A DNA stretch of 64,000 nucleotides from an uncultured Bacillota bacterium (lineage in GTDB: Bacteria; Bacillota_I; Bacilli_A; RFN20; CAG-826): positions 997,999-1,061,998 of the forward strand of contig OX437086.1 in NCBI GenBank assembly GCA_949299565.1, read 5' to 3'. A program made the translations under genes and the position numbers. Under the pieces are notes generated by a model. The model did no database searches. It was not told where the DNA came from and worked only from the letters and a program-made list of their open reading frames with translations. The number at the start of each line of letters is the position of its first letter. Within the stretch, counting starts at the first letter, position 1. This document shows positions 9,288 to 17,909 of the stretch, in pieces.

Positions 9288-9833
9288 TTAGACCGTCATT
9301 ATTTCTTTTTGTTTATTCGCTAAGATTTCTTCAATCTTTTTGTTGCTGGCTTCCACGCTCTTTTGAATTTCATCTTCAAGACGTTTCTTATAATCGTCAG
9401 AATAACTATCGTCTTTCTTGATTGATTCTAAAGCGTCGCGACGGACATTGCGGACAGCAACTTTTGCTTCTTCAGCCAATGCTTTGGCTTGTTTCGCAAT
9501 TTCTCTCCGCACATCTTCAGTGAGAGGCGGAACAATCAAACGGATGCAATCGGCTTCCACTTGAGGGTTGATTCCGATATTCGCAGAAGCAATCGCCGAG
9601 GCGATGCTCTTAATGTCTTCCCGCGAATATGGTTTAACCAATAATTGACGCGGCTCTGGCATCGAAATCGAGCAAAGAGAAGTGATCTCCATCTTGTCGC
9701 CATAATAATCGCATTGAATGCCTTCTAAAATTTGCGGATTGGCCCGTCCGCTGCGAAGTTTCGAAAAAGATTGCACAAAAGCTTCAATGCTTTTTTCAAG
9801 ACGTCCTTTTGTCTCGATAACTATTTGATCCAT
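9288..9833 (-). CDS. frr: Ribosome recycling factor
   Basis: Cytoplasmic factor that, with EF-G, splits post-termination ribosomes. The protein has 181 residues, the normal length. Typical family segments are visible: the helical start with FSKLRSGRANP, the loop with VKPYSRED, and the C-terminal helices with VRNVRRDA and SDDYKKRLEDEIQK. It starts one base after the pyrH stop and is co-transcribed with it. It is the last gene of the pyrH-frr unit and converges on the LRR gene. Confidence 0.97.
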   Translation of the reverse strand: MDQIVIETKGRLEKSIEAFVQSFSKLRSGRANPQILEGIQCDYYGDKMEITSLCSISMPEPRQLLVKPYSREDIKSIASAIASANIGINPQVEADCIRLIVPPLTEDVRREIAKQAKALAEEAKVAVRNVRRDALESIKKDDSYSDDYKKRLEDEIQKSVEASNKKIEEILANKQKEIMTV

Positions 9834-9834
9834 A

Positions 9835-10560
9835 TCATTTTTCCCTCCTGATGATGCTTCCTAATTTTTCACCTTTCAAAACTTTTACCAAGCTCCCGAA
9901 ATCATTCATATCAAAGACGCGAATTTCCAAATCGGAATTTTCAAGCATTGCTACCGCCGTTAAGTCCATCACGCCAAGCTTACGTTCCACTACTTCGCGG
10001 AACGTCAGTAATTCGAGGAATTTAGCGTTCGGATTGAGTTTAGGATCGCTGTCATAAACGCCGGCGACCCCGTTTTTCCCCATTAAAATCGCGTCTGCTT
10101 GAATCTCAAGAGCTCTTAAGGTGGCTGTCGTATCCGTTGTGAAGAACGGATTGCCCGTACCGCCGGCAAAGATAACAACTTTGCCGTCCGCCAGATGAGC
10201 CATCGCTTTCCGCCGAATATAAGGTTCAGAAACTTGAGGGACATTGATGGAGGACATCACGCGCACCTCAAGTCCTTTGGCTTCGAGAGCGGACTGCAAG
10301 GCCAAAGCATTGATAATCGTTCCTAGCATTCCCATGTAATCGCCGGTCGCCTGTTCGATGCCGACGCTTTCGGCTAATTTGCCGCGCCAAATGTTGCCAG
10401 CTCCAACAACGAGAGAAACCTTGACTCCTAAGTCATGAACTTCTTTGATGGCTGTCGCAATGCTTTCTAATTTTTCTTGATCAAGAATCGTACGCTCATC
10501 TTTGTCTGCCAAAGCCTCGCCCGAAACTTTCACAACGACACAGTTATAGATTGGTTTCAT
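9835..10560 (-). CDS. pyrH: Uridylate kinase
   Basis: Hexameric amino-acid-kinase-fold enzyme that makes UDP from UMP and ATP. The protein has 241 residues, the normal size. Seen: KVSGEAL near the N-terminus, VVGAGNIWRG (phosphate binding), FAGGTGNPFFTTDT (nucleotide and substrate site) and AILMGKNGV. The gene lies downstream of a strong terminator after tsf and has its own TATAAT box 9 bases before the ATG. No Shine-Dalgarno is seen, so it is probably initiated on a leaderless or near-leaderless mRNA. Confidence 0.97.
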   Translation of the reverse strand: MKPIYNCVVVKVSGEALADKDERTILDQEKLESIATAIKEVHDLGVKVSLVVGAGNIWRGKLAESVGIEQATGDYMGMLGTIINALALQSALEAKGLEVRVMSSINVPQVSEPYIRRKAMAHLADGKVVIFAGGTGNPFFTTDTTATLRALEIQADAILMGKNGVAGVYDSDPKLNPNAKFLELLTFREVVERKLGVMDLTAVAMLENSDLEIRVFDMNDFGSLVKVLKGEKLGSIIRREK

Positions 10561-10575
10561 ATTGAGATGATTATA
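10561..10575 (-). promoter_or_regulatory. pyrH -10 box, near-leaderless
   Basis: TATAAT at 10570-10575 is followed by 9 bases (CATCTCAAT) and the ATG. It lies between the tsf terminator and pyrH, so pyrH-frr can be expressed independently of rpsB-tsf. No Shine-Dalgarno and no clear -35 are seen. Confidence 0.55.
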
Positions 10576-10588
10576 TCTTTCTTCTAAG

Positions 10589-10618
10589 CAAAAGAAAAAG
10601 GGGGTTGCCCCCTTTTCT
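10589..10618 (-). terminator. Rho-independent terminator after tsf
   Basis: On the minus strand a 9-bp stem AAAAGGGGG / CCCCCTTTT with a 3-nt loop starts 2 bases after the tsf stop and runs into a T-rich tract (TTTTTCTTTT). It ends the rpsB-tsf transcript. Confidence 0.9.
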
Positions 10619-11461
10619 TTATTCAGCAGTTTCCGAGCTCTTAGCTATCCCTTCGCCGACTTGATAACGGACGAAGCTAACAACTTCATTCCCTTTGCTC
10701 TTTAAAAGTTCACCGACCGTGACATCTTCATTCTGCAAATAATCTTGGAGATATAAGCAAGAAGAAGATAGAGCCTTGTCAACTTTCTTTTCCACAATCT
10801 TTGCACGGAATTCCTGTGGTTTATCAGCAATCTTCGGATCGCTTTCGGCAATCGCTCTTTCGCGTTCGCGATCGGAGGCAGGCACATCCTCCAAAGTGCG
10901 ATAAAGCGGGTTATTCGCCGCAATATGCATCGCGATGCCATCGGCCAATTCTGGATCGTTTTTCTTAAGAACGACGAGGACTGAAATTTTTCCGCCCATG
11001 TGAATATAGGAACCAAAGCCTTCCTCACCGACGCTATGAACAATCTGGTAACGACGGAAATCAAGTTTTTCTCCGACGGCAATCGAGCATTCGCCGAAAT
11101 CCTTTTCCGTCAACGCTTTTGCCTCCTCCAAAGTTTGAGGTTCGGAATCAAAAATTTTTTCCAAAGTCACATCAACGAGATTTTTAAATTTATCAGAAGC
11201 AGAGACAAAATCAGTTTCGCAGTTTAATTCCACAATGGCAGCTTTTCCGCATCCGGCACAGCATTTAACTTTTGTAAGACCCTCTGCCGCGGTGCGGTTT
11301 GCCCGTGAAGCGGCTTTAGCGATGCCTTTTTCCCGCAACCAATCGATAGATTTTTCGACATCGAAATTATTGGCTTCCAAGGCATGCTTGCAGTCCATCA
11401 TTCCGGCGCCGGTTCTTTCGCGCAACTGTTTGATCAATTCAATCGTATTTTTATCGGCCAT
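10619..11461 (-). CDS. tsf: Elongation factor Ts
   Basis: Guanine nucleotide exchange factor for EF-Tu. The protein has 280 residues. The N-terminal UBA-like domain has the family signature LRERTGAGMMDCKHAL, and the core begins with VELNCETDFVS. The gene has a good ribosome binding site (GAGGT, about 7 bases from the ATG) and follows rpsB by 17 bases. A Cys-rich CCAGCGK stretch just before the core, where most family members have fewer cysteines, is a small oddity. Confidence 0.97.
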   Translation of the reverse strand: MADKNTIELIKQLRERTGAGMMDCKHALEANNFDVEKSIDWLREKGIAKAASRANRTAAEGLTKVKCCAGCGKAAIVELNCETDFVSASDKFKNLVDVTLEKIFDSEPQTLEEAKALTEKDFGECSIAVGEKLDFRRYQIVHSVGEEGFGSYIHMGGKISVLVVLKKNDPELADGIAMHIAANNPLYRTLEDVPASDRERERAIAESDPKIADKPQEFRAKIVEKKVDKALSSSCLYLQDYLQNEDVTVGELLKSKGNEVVSFVRYQVGEGIAKSSETAE

Positions 11462-11478
11462 CTTTCTAACCTCAACAA

Positions 11479-12504
11479 TTATTTGCCTTCGCCTTCAGAA
11501 GCTTCTTTTGCTTCTGGAGCCGGAGCGCCTTCCTTTGCTTGCTTTGCAGCTTGATAACGAGCCGCTCTTTCCGCTTGAAGACGCGCGAATCTTTCTTCGC
11601 GTTCTTTGCGTTGTTGACGAATGGCAGCTTTTCTTTGCTCGTTAGCAATGTCAGCGGCTCTAATCGCATCCTTCATGGTCGCGTCTTCACCTTCAAGTTT
11701 GCCATATGCATATTCAGGAATGCCGCCTTTAGCTTCAACAACAGCGTCAGCCATCAATCCAAGGATCAATTTCAATGATTGGGTGCCGTCATTATTGGCA
11801 GGAAGAGGATATGCAATGCCATCCGGATCGTCGGATGTATCGCAAATGCCGAAGACTGGAATTCCTAAGCGTGAAGCCTCTTTAACGGCATAATGTTCCT
11901 TTGTAGGATCAGAGACAACCACTGCTTGCGGAAGTTTTCGCATTTCTTTGATGCCTTCAAGGTTCTTCGCTAATTTCTCAAGTTCTTTCTTAAGAGCAGC
12001 AACTTCTTTCTTCGGAAGTTTCTCAAAGCTTCCATCAGCTTCCATTGCTTCAAGATCTTTCAAGCGTTTTGTTCTTCCTAAAATCGTCCGTAAATTCGTG
12101 AGAGTGCCGCCCAACCAGCGATGTGCGATATAGAAACTGCCACTTCTGGTCGCCTCATCAACGATGATTTGTTGAACATTTGTCTTGGTTCCGACGAAAA
12201 GCACCTTTCCACCATCTTCGACGATGGATTTGAGTTTGCGGTAAGCTTCGCCGGTGCGAGTCGCTGTCTCGACTAAATCGATGATATAAATTCCGTTGCG
12301 AGCGCCATAAATGAATTTGCTCATCTTCGGATTCCATGTTTTGGTCCGATGACCAAAATGGACGCCAGCTTCTAAAAGCTTTTTGATGCTGACAACCGGA
12401 GCGTTCGGATCGCGAAAAATTTCTTCCATTGTCGGCTCGGCAACTGGAGCTTCGTTACTTTCTGCTCCTTGAACTTCATTAAGTTCTTCTCTCTCGTCAC
12501 TCAT
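11479..12504 (-). CDS. rpsB: Ribosomal protein S2, extended at both ends
   Basis: Small-subunit ribosomal protein on the back of the 30S head. The core (about residues 38-255) is clear, with LLEAGVHFGHRTKTWNPKM and GICDTSDDPDGIAYPLPAND-like segments. At 341 residues it is far longer than the usual 240-260. An acidic 37-residue N-terminal extension (DEREELNE, ESNEA) precedes the core, and a charged helical tail rich in Arg, Ala, Glu and Gln (about 260-341) follows it. A 5-codon upstream ORF overlaps the start as ATGA, and a GGAGGT ribosome binding site lies 7 bases before the ATG. It heads the rpsB-tsf operon. Confidence 0.96.
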   Translation of the reverse strand: MSDEREELNEVQGAESNEAPVAEPTMEEIFRDPNAPVVSIKKLLEAGVHFGHRTKTWNPKMSKFIYGARNGIYIIDLVETATRTGEAYRKLKSIVEDGGKVLFVGTKTNVQQIIVDEATRSGSFYIAHRWLGGTLTNLRTILGRTKRLKDLEAMEADGSFEKLPKKEVAALKKELEKLAKNLEGIKEMRKLPQAVVVSDPTKEHYAVKEASRLGIPVFGICDTSDDPDGIAYPLPANNDGTQSLKLILGLMADAVVEAKGGIPEYAYGKLEGEDATMKDAIRAADIANEQRKAAIRQQRKEREERFARLQAERAARYQAAKQAKEGAPAPEAKEASEGEGK

Positions 12505-12518
12505 TTTGTGACCTCCAT
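12501..12518 (-). CDS. Five-codon upstream ORF coupled to rpsB
   Basis: ATG GAG GTC ACA AAA TGA encodes MEVTK. Its own strong AGAGGAGG sits 9 bases before the ATG. Its stop overlaps the rpsB start as ATGA, and its second and third codons contain the rpsB Shine-Dalgarno GGAGGT. A ribosome translating it would cover the rpsB binding site and terminate on the rpsB start. Whether it is translated is inference. Confidence 0.4.
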   Translation of the reverse strand: MEVTK

Positions 12519-12673
12519 TTGTTTAAGCCTCCTCTGTTTCGAACAGCTGACCACCATAACGCTTTTTAAGCTGCTTCGCCCGTTAAGGAACACGGCGCTG
12601 AATCCACAGAGTGTGTATTTGATCTCGAAAAGAGACCGGGTGAGATTTTACCATTCAAAAAAACAAAGATAAA
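12519..12673 (-). promoter_or_regulatory. rpsB promoter and structured leader
   Basis: An extended -10 box TGGTAAAAT (TAAAAT at 12645-12650) with a weak -35 (TTTATC, 12668-12673) gives a leader of about 120-130 nt. The leader can fold hairpins: GGTCTC-TTTTC-GAGATC near its 5' end and CTGTT-CGA-AACAG just before the AGGAGG. Autoregulation by S2 is known in other bacteria; for this leader it is only suggested by the length and structure. Confidence 0.45.
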
Positions 12674-12686
12674 GGACTTTCGTTTT
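12653..12686 (-). terminator. Probable terminator after xerC
   Basis: Minus strand: AAAAC G AAAG / CTTT GTTTT forms a 9-bp stem with one bulged base and a run of seven T at its 3' side, 4 bases after the xerC stop. It separates xerC from the rpsB promoter. The stem is A/T-rich, so the strength is uncertain. Confidence 0.45.
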
Positions 12687-12689
12687 GCC

Positions 12690-13604
12690 CTATTCATCGC
12701 TTTCTTTTTGACGGGGAAAATACTCTCGGTACTCTTCCTTCAGAGCCTCTCTTGAGACATGTGTATAAACTTGCGTCGTGTTTAAGGAGGCGTGTCCCAA
12801 TAGCTCTTGAATAAGCCTTAAATCTGCGCCCGCATCGAGGAGACGCGTCGCGAATGTGTGCCGTAATTCATGGGGATGCAGATTCAAGGAGAGACCGCAC
12901 TTTTCTTCCAAACGCTTCAAAATAAATTCCAGACCTCTAGTGGTCAATTCTTCCCCACGATTTGAAAGAAAAAAAGATAGAGGCTTCCCCGGTTTTTTTC
13001 TTTTATTAAGCAATTTGTCGCGACCCTTTGTCCAATACGTTAATAAAGCCGTCTTTGTTTCCTTATCAAAAGGGACGATTCTCTCTTTTTCGCCTTTTCC
13101 GAAAAGACGCACGCTCCGATTGTTGAAATCAAAATTTTGATAACGAAGACTCACGACTTCCGAAGCACGCAAGCCTGATGAAGTCATCAAAAGCAAAAGA
13201 GCTTGGTCTCGTAAGGCAAGTTCATCGTTTCTTTCATTGTTCAATTCTAAAAGCTTCTTTGTGTCCCCGGGCGATAAAACGTCTGGGTAATTGACTGCCG
13301 TTCTTGGCCCTTTGCTATTAGCGAACGGATTTCTTTCGAGGTATTCGCGGTCAAGACAAAAGTTATAGAAGCTTCGAATGGCGCTCAAACGCCGCCCGAG
13401 ACTTCTGGCACTGTATCCGCGATCGAGTTCAAAAGATAAATATTCGCGAATTTTTTGTTTGTCAAGTTGATCAAAAAGCCAATCTTTTTCCAACAAAAAC
13501 GCAAAAAAAGCATCTAAATCTCGTTGATAAGCTTCTAAAGTTTTTAACGAGTAACCTTTTTCGAAGCGAAGCGCTTCTAAAAATTCAGCCTCAGGTTTAT
13601 TCAT
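12690..13604 (-). CDS. xerC: Tyrosine recombinase XerC (CodV)
   Basis: Site-specific recombinase that resolves chromosome dimers at dif, with XerD. The protein has 304 residues: an N-terminal SAM-like core-binding domain (1-90) and a catalytic domain. The active-site residues are visible: Arg in SSGLRASEV, the HELRH box, the second His in LLGHASL and the nucleophile Tyr in TTQVYTH. It overlaps the end of trmFO by 8 bases. The topA-trmFO-xerC order is that of topA-gid-codV in Bacillus, which favours XerC over XerD or an integrase. The clpQ-clpY-codY genes that follow in Bacillus are absent. Confidence 0.92.
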   Translation of the reverse strand: MNKPEAEFLEALRFEKGYSLKTLEAYQRDLDAFFAFLLEKDWLFDQLDKQKIREYLSFELDRGYSARSLGRRLSAIRSFYNFCLDREYLERNPFANSKGPRTAVNYPDVLSPGDTKKLLELNNERNDELALRDQALLLLMTSSGLRASEVVSLRYQNFDFNNRSVRLFGKGEKERIVPFDKETKTALLTYWTKGRDKLLNKRKKPGKPLSFFLSNRGEELTTRGLEFILKRLEEKCGLSLNLHPHELRHTFATRLLDAGADLRLIQELLGHASLNTTQVYTHVSREALKEEYREYFPRQKESDE

Positions 13605-14880
13605 CTACATCTTTAAGATACGCTTTTAAGGAGGAAAGGCTAGTTGCAATCGCTTCTTCACGCTGTTTTTTAGCGACATTCAGAAGTCCCCAGTTAGCAT
13701 TCATTGGAGCAAAAGTTTTTCCATCAGCGACCGTTAAATAACGTAAAAGCGAGCCGAGAATCGTCTGAGGAGGAAACGGAGCGAATCCTCGCCCTTTTAA
13801 ACGTTGATGCAAATAGAAAGCGGCAGCTAATCCGGCCGCGCCGCTCTCAACATATCCTTCAACGCCGCTCAATTGACCGGCTATAAAAACATGCTGAGCG
13901 TTTTTGAGCGATAAATCGGCATTTAAAACTCGCGGGGCAAAAAGGTAAGTGTTGCGATGCATCAAGCCATATCTCAAAAATCGCGCTTTCTCTAGACCCG
14001 GAATTAAGGAAAAGACTCGTTTTTGTTCTGAATAGGTGAGATTAGTTTGAAACCCAACAAGATTGTACGCTGAAAAAAGCCCGTTCTCGGTTCTTAATTG
14101 GGCAACGGCATAAGGCGTTCTCTCCATTCCTTCTTTTCGAAGTCCGAATGGTTTTAAAGGGCCGTGACGCAAAGTCTCGTTCCCGCGGCTTGCAATCACT
14201 TCAATCGGAAGACAGCCTTCGAAATATTTAGTGTCGAAGCTATGAAGAGGCGCTCTTTCGGCTTGCAATAGTTCGCGAACGAAAGTCTCATATTGTTCCT
14301 TATTGAAAGGGCAATTCAAATAAGCGTCATCCTCTTGAGCAAAACGCGATTTGGCATAGACGATTTCATAATTCAAAGAGGCAGCGTCAACGATTGGAGA
14401 CGAGGCGTCAAAAAAGGAAAGATTTTCTTGCCCGCTCACTTTTTGAAGGGTTTCCAGCAACGAACCATCAGTCAACGGACCCGTCGCAACAATCGTTAAT
14501 TCGTCAGTCAAATCTTTAATTTCTGAGCGATGCAAATGAAAGGAAGGGAATTTAAATAATTTATCGCTTATATAATTTGCAAAACGATCGCGATCAACAC
14601 AAAGAGCGTTCCCGCCCGGCACTTCAGAAACGGAAGCAGCTTCCATCATCAAAGAACCTAAAAGGCGCATTTCCTCCTTCAAAAGACCACAGGCATTATC
14701 AAGACGCCTGCTCTTTAAAGAATTAGAGCAGACAAGCTCACCAAGCAAATCGCTATGATGAGCTAAATCGTCATATAAAGGCCTTCGCTCATAAAGATGG
14801 ACTTCATAGCCGTGCTTCAAAAGATAATAAGCCGCTTCAGAACCCGCTAATCCGCCGCCAATGATTTTAATCGTCTGCAT
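13597..14880 (-). CDS. trmFO: Methylenetetrahydrofolate-tRNA-(uracil-5-)-methyltransferase TrmFO
   Basis: FAD- and folate-dependent enzyme that makes ribothymidine at position 54 of the tRNA T-loop. The protein has 427 residues, the usual size. The FAD motif GGGLAGSEAA is at the N-terminus, CSNSLKSRRLDNACGLLKEEM follows in the typical place, and GQLSGVEGYVESGAAG is in the C-terminal FAD region. It overlaps topA by 14 bases and xerC by 8, so the three are translationally coupled. Confidence 0.96.
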   Translation of the reverse strand: MQTIKIIGGGLAGSEAAYYLLKHGYEVHLYERRPLYDDLAHHSDLLGELVCSNSLKSRRLDNACGLLKEEMRLLGSLMMEAASVSEVPGGNALCVDRDRFANYISDKLFKFPSFHLHRSEIKDLTDELTIVATGPLTDGSLLETLQKVSGQENLSFFDASSPIVDAASLNYEIVYAKSRFAQEDDAYLNCPFNKEQYETFVRELLQAERAPLHSFDTKYFEGCLPIEVIASRGNETLRHGPLKPFGLRKEGMERTPYAVAQLRTENGLFSAYNLVGFQTNLTYSEQKRVFSLIPGLEKARFLRYGLMHRNTYLFAPRVLNADLSLKNAQHVFIAGQLSGVEGYVESGAAGLAAAFYLHQRLKGRGFAPFPPQTILGSLLRYLTVADGKTFAPMNANWGLLNVAKKQREEAIATSLSSLKAYLKDVDE

Positions 14881-16987
14881 TTTTCTTCGGTTTTAGCCAT
14901 TCGTGATAATGGCATTTTGGGTAATTTGTGCAACCTAAAAAGTCCACTTTCTTCCCATGCTTGATAACGAGGTGCCCCGTTTTGCAATGCGGACAATCTT
15001 TCACATAGTCTTCTGGGCCGTAACTGCTTTTTGTATTTTTGTTCTCGTTGCCCTTGATATAAGTGCAAGAAGGATATCCGCTACAAGCGATAAATTTTCT
15101 TCCGCGGCGGTCTTGACGCTCAACTAACGGCTTCCCGCAAAGAGGACAATTCTCGCCCGTATAAACGATCTCGGCTTTTTCCTTGCGGATGTAGTGGCAG
15201 CTTGGATAATTTGAGCACGCAATAAATTCTCCATAGGGGCCTTTCTTATAAACGAGAGGCGCTCCGCACTCTGGACAATTCTCGCCAACCTGGCGATCAG
15301 GCTCCTTCTCCATCTTTTTCTCAACTTCCTGATATTTTTCGATGAAGGGATAATAGAAGGAACGCATCGCTTCTAAGCGCGTCTCTTTCCCTTCTTCAAT
15401 TCGGTCTAATTGATTTTCCATGTTCGCGGTATATTCGCTAGAAACGATTTCAGGGAAATACTTCACAAGGGTCGCGGTCGTCTTAAGTCCCGATTCTGTC
15501 GGAGTCAAAACTCCCCCTTTTGAAGTGACGTAGCCACGTGAAAGAAGCGTCTTGATTGTTGAAGCGTAAGTTGATGGACGTCCAATTCCTTTTTCTTCCA
15601 TCATTTTGACGACTTTAGCTTCTGTAAAACGCGCGGGCGCTTTCGTGAATTTCTGTTCTTTTTCTTTTGAGGAAACCTCATAATCTTTGCCTTCTTCCAA
15701 AGGCGGCAAATACTTGTTGTCGTCCTCCTCTAAGCTCTTAGAGAGAATCTCAAAACCCGGGAATAAAGTTTTAACGCCTTGCGCTTTCCAGACTAATCCA
15801 TTTCCAACAAACAATGCGTTTGTGACTTCTTCTTCCTTGTCCGCCATGAGGGAGGCCATCGCTCGCATATAAATCAAGCGGTAAAGTTTATTTTCATCGT
15901 CGCTAAGATAAGGGGCAACCATTTCCGGAGTCCGCATCGCGCTTGTCGGGCGAATGGCTTCGTGCGCATCTTGAATGCGGCCCTTCTTGCGATTTACTTT
16001 AATCGCACCTAAATAATTCGCGCCGTATTTTTCCAAAATAAACGGTTTGGCGTATCGCTCATAAAAATCTTCGCTTATCCGCGTTGAATCCGTACGCATA
16101 TAGGTGATAAGCCCAACTTGTTCGCCTTTCACTTCTAAACCTTCATAGAGACGTTGAGCGAGAGCCTGTGTGCGACTCGTCGAAAAATGAAATTTCTGAT
16201 AAGCCTCTTGCTGCATCGTTGAGGTTGTAAACGGCAAGCGTGAAGGAACGCTTCTTTTAAAAGATTGAAGAAGTTGGAGATGCAAGACTCCTTCAATTCT
16301 TGAAAGCAGTTCTTCTGCTTCTTTTTCGTTATGAATCTCTGGGTTTTTCCCATCGACCTTCTCTAAGGTCAATGTGAGTTCTTCTTCACCGACTCTAACT
16401 TTGACTTCAATCGTCCAATATTCTTGAGGAACGAAATTGCGAATCTCCGAATCGTTATCGCAAATCATTTTTAAAGTCGCAGATTGGACACGACCTGCCG
16501 ATTTCGAACTGATTTTTCGATTGAGCAATGTCGAAAGCTTAAAACCGATAATCCGGTCATACATTCTCCGTGTTTCTTGCGAATTGACGAGATTTAAATC
16601 GAGATGGCCCGGCGTTTCTAAAGCCTGACGAATTGCTGGTTCTGTAATTTCATGAAATTGAAGGCGTTTAACGCTTTCGATAGGCAAGCCGAGAACAACA
16701 GCTAGATGCCAAGAAATCGCTTCACCTTCACGATCAGGGTCAGTCGCTAAAATCACTTCGTCAGCTTTATTGGCTTCCTTCTTCAAATTTCGAACAATTG
16801 TTTTTTTAGAAGGCGTGATCACAAAGTCGGGTTTGAAATCATTTTCAATATCGATTCCAAGACCGCCTTTCCCGTGCGTTGATAAATCGCGAATGTGCCC
16901 TTGCGAGGCCATCACTTTATAATCATCACCAAGGTAACGACCAATTGTGTCACATTTTTTCGGAGACTCGACAATAACTAGTTTCAT
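14867..16987 (-). CDS. topA: DNA topoisomerase I
   Basis: Type IA topoisomerase that relaxes negative supercoils. The protein has 706 residues. Seen: TOPRIM domain at the N-terminus (VIVESPKK, DPDREGE), the catalytic Tyr in ITYMRTDSTRIS, and three C-terminal four-Cys zinc ribbons (CPECG..CSNYPSC, CPLCG..CSGYPSC, CPHC..CTNYPKC). I chose the ATG at 16987 because MKLVIVESPKK is the canonical beginning; the longer frame to 17032 runs through the promoter. The start has no Shine-Dalgarno and only a short predicted leader. Confidence 0.97.
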   Translation of the reverse strand: MKLVIVESPKKCDTIGRYLGDDYKVMASQGHIRDLSTHGKGGLGIDIENDFKPDFVITPSKKTIVRNLKKEANKADEVILATDPDREGEAISWHLAVVLGLPIESVKRLQFHEITEPAIRQALETPGHLDLNLVNSQETRRMYDRIIGFKLSTLLNRKISSKSAGRVQSATLKMICDNDSEIRNFVPQEYWTIEVKVRVGEEELTLTLEKVDGKNPEIHNEKEAEELLSRIEGVLHLQLLQSFKRSVPSRLPFTTSTMQQEAYQKFHFSTSRTQALAQRLYEGLEVKGEQVGLITYMRTDSTRISEDFYERYAKPFILEKYGANYLGAIKVNRKKGRIQDAHEAIRPTSAMRTPEMVAPYLSDDENKLYRLIYMRAMASLMADKEEEVTNALFVGNGLVWKAQGVKTLFPGFEILSKSLEEDDNKYLPPLEEGKDYEVSSKEKEQKFTKAPARFTEAKVVKMMEEKGIGRPSTYASTIKTLLSRGYVTSKGGVLTPTESGLKTTATLVKYFPEIVSSEYTANMENQLDRIEEGKETRLEAMRSFYYPFIEKYQEVEKKMEKEPDRQVGENCPECGAPLVYKKGPYGEFIACSNYPSCHYIRKEKAEIVYTGENCPLCGKPLVERQDRRGRKFIACSGYPSCTYIKGNENKNTKSSYGPEDYVKDCPHCKTGHLVIKHGKKVDFLGCTNYPKCHYHEWLKPKKNADD

Positions 16988-17002
16988 AAGATTTCGGCTA
17001 AG

Positions 17003-17032
17003 AATATAGAGGCGAGCAGTTAGAGAAGTCAA
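17003..17032 (-). promoter_or_regulatory. topA promoter
   Basis: TTGACT (17027-17032), an 18-bp spacer and TATATT (17003-17008). The -10 is 15 bases before the ATG, giving a leader of about 8 nt without a ribosome binding site. Confidence 0.55.
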
Positions 17033-17089
17033 CGGAAGAAATTTTCTTCTAGCGCCTATAAATATAGTTATTTATAAGTTCGCAAAAAA

Positions 17090-17851
17090 TTATAACAAGG
17101 CGATGACGTCTTGCGCTGTCTCAACAAGAGACGCGCCTTGTTTAATCCAATCGTTACAAGCACTGTTTTCATAACCACGATAAGGCAAACATGCTATATC
17201 TTTTCCTAATTCAAGGGCGTAATTGACTGTTGAAAAAGTTCCTGATTTTCTTTTAGCCTCCGCTACAACTACTATTGACGAGAGAGCGGCAATCAATCGG
17301 TTGCGAAAAGGGAAATTTGAAGATGACGGCTTAACACCGGGCGGATATTCGCTGAGAAGAAGCCCTTTCGCTTTCAAATTCTCATATTCTACTTTTGAAC
17401 TCAATGGATAACAAACGTCGATGCCCGATCCTAGAATTCCAATGCACTTGCCGTTGTTATTCAGTGCGCTTTCAACTGCAGCAACATCAATCCCGCGCGC
17501 TAAACCATTAACGATCGTAATACCGGCTTTGGCTAATTCTTTTGCAATAGTTTCCGTAGCTTTGATTCCATAACGGCTGGCTTCACGACTTCCGATAAGC
17601 GAAACTATGGGTCTTTCCTTCAACAATTCGATGTTTCCTTCATAAAAGAGCGCCAGCGGCGGTTTGATCAAGTGTTTGAAAGCCTCAGGATAATCCTTAT
17701 CGATGATTGTGATTGTTCCACATTTCAATGCGCTGGCTCTTTCAATCATCTCATGTTCTAAAGCTTCCTTACGCTTAACTGCCGAAAACATTGCTTCAAA
17801 ATCGCCGTTATATTTAATAGCCAAGCCTAAAATGATTTCTCGTCCATTCAT
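17090..17851 (-). CDS. dprA: DNA processing protein DprA/Smf
   Basis: Rossmann-fold protein that binds incoming single-stranded DNA and loads RecA during transformation. The protein has 253 residues. The phosphate-binding motif GSREASRYG is followed by NGLARGIDVAA and GSGIDVCYP, as in the family. The ATG at 17851 is preferred because GGAGGA lies 9-11 bases upstream; an in-frame GTG at 17869 overlaps that site. It lies between rnhB and topA, as in Bacillus. No other competence gene is in the window, so a role in DNA uptake cannot be shown here. Confidence 0.93.
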   Translation of the reverse strand: MNGREIILGLAIKYNGDFEAMFSAVKRKEALEHEMIERASALKCGTITIIDKDYPEAFKHLIKPPLALFYEGNIELLKERPIVSLIGSREASRYGIKATETIAKELAKAGITIVNGLARGIDVAAVESALNNNGKCIGILGSGIDVCYPLSSKVEYENLKAKGLLLSEYPPGVKPSSSNFPFRNRLIAALSSIVVVAEAKRKSGTFSTVNYALELGKDIACLPYRGYENSACNDWIKQGASLVETAQDVIALL

Positions 17852-17909
17852 TGCTCGTTCTTCCTCCACCCATTAAATAGATGAAGGAACGCAAAAAAGC
17901 CCAAGAAGA

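Noticed and set aside
12690..13604. Integrase of a mobile element (tyrosine recombinase)
   Set aside because: Position next to trmFO-topA and chromosomal XerC size; no att-like repeats or phage genes nearby.
17057..17076. Perfect 8-bp hairpin TATAAATA-N4-TATTTATA between dprA and topA
   Set aside because: All A/T and without a T-tract on the minus strand; too weak to call a terminator.
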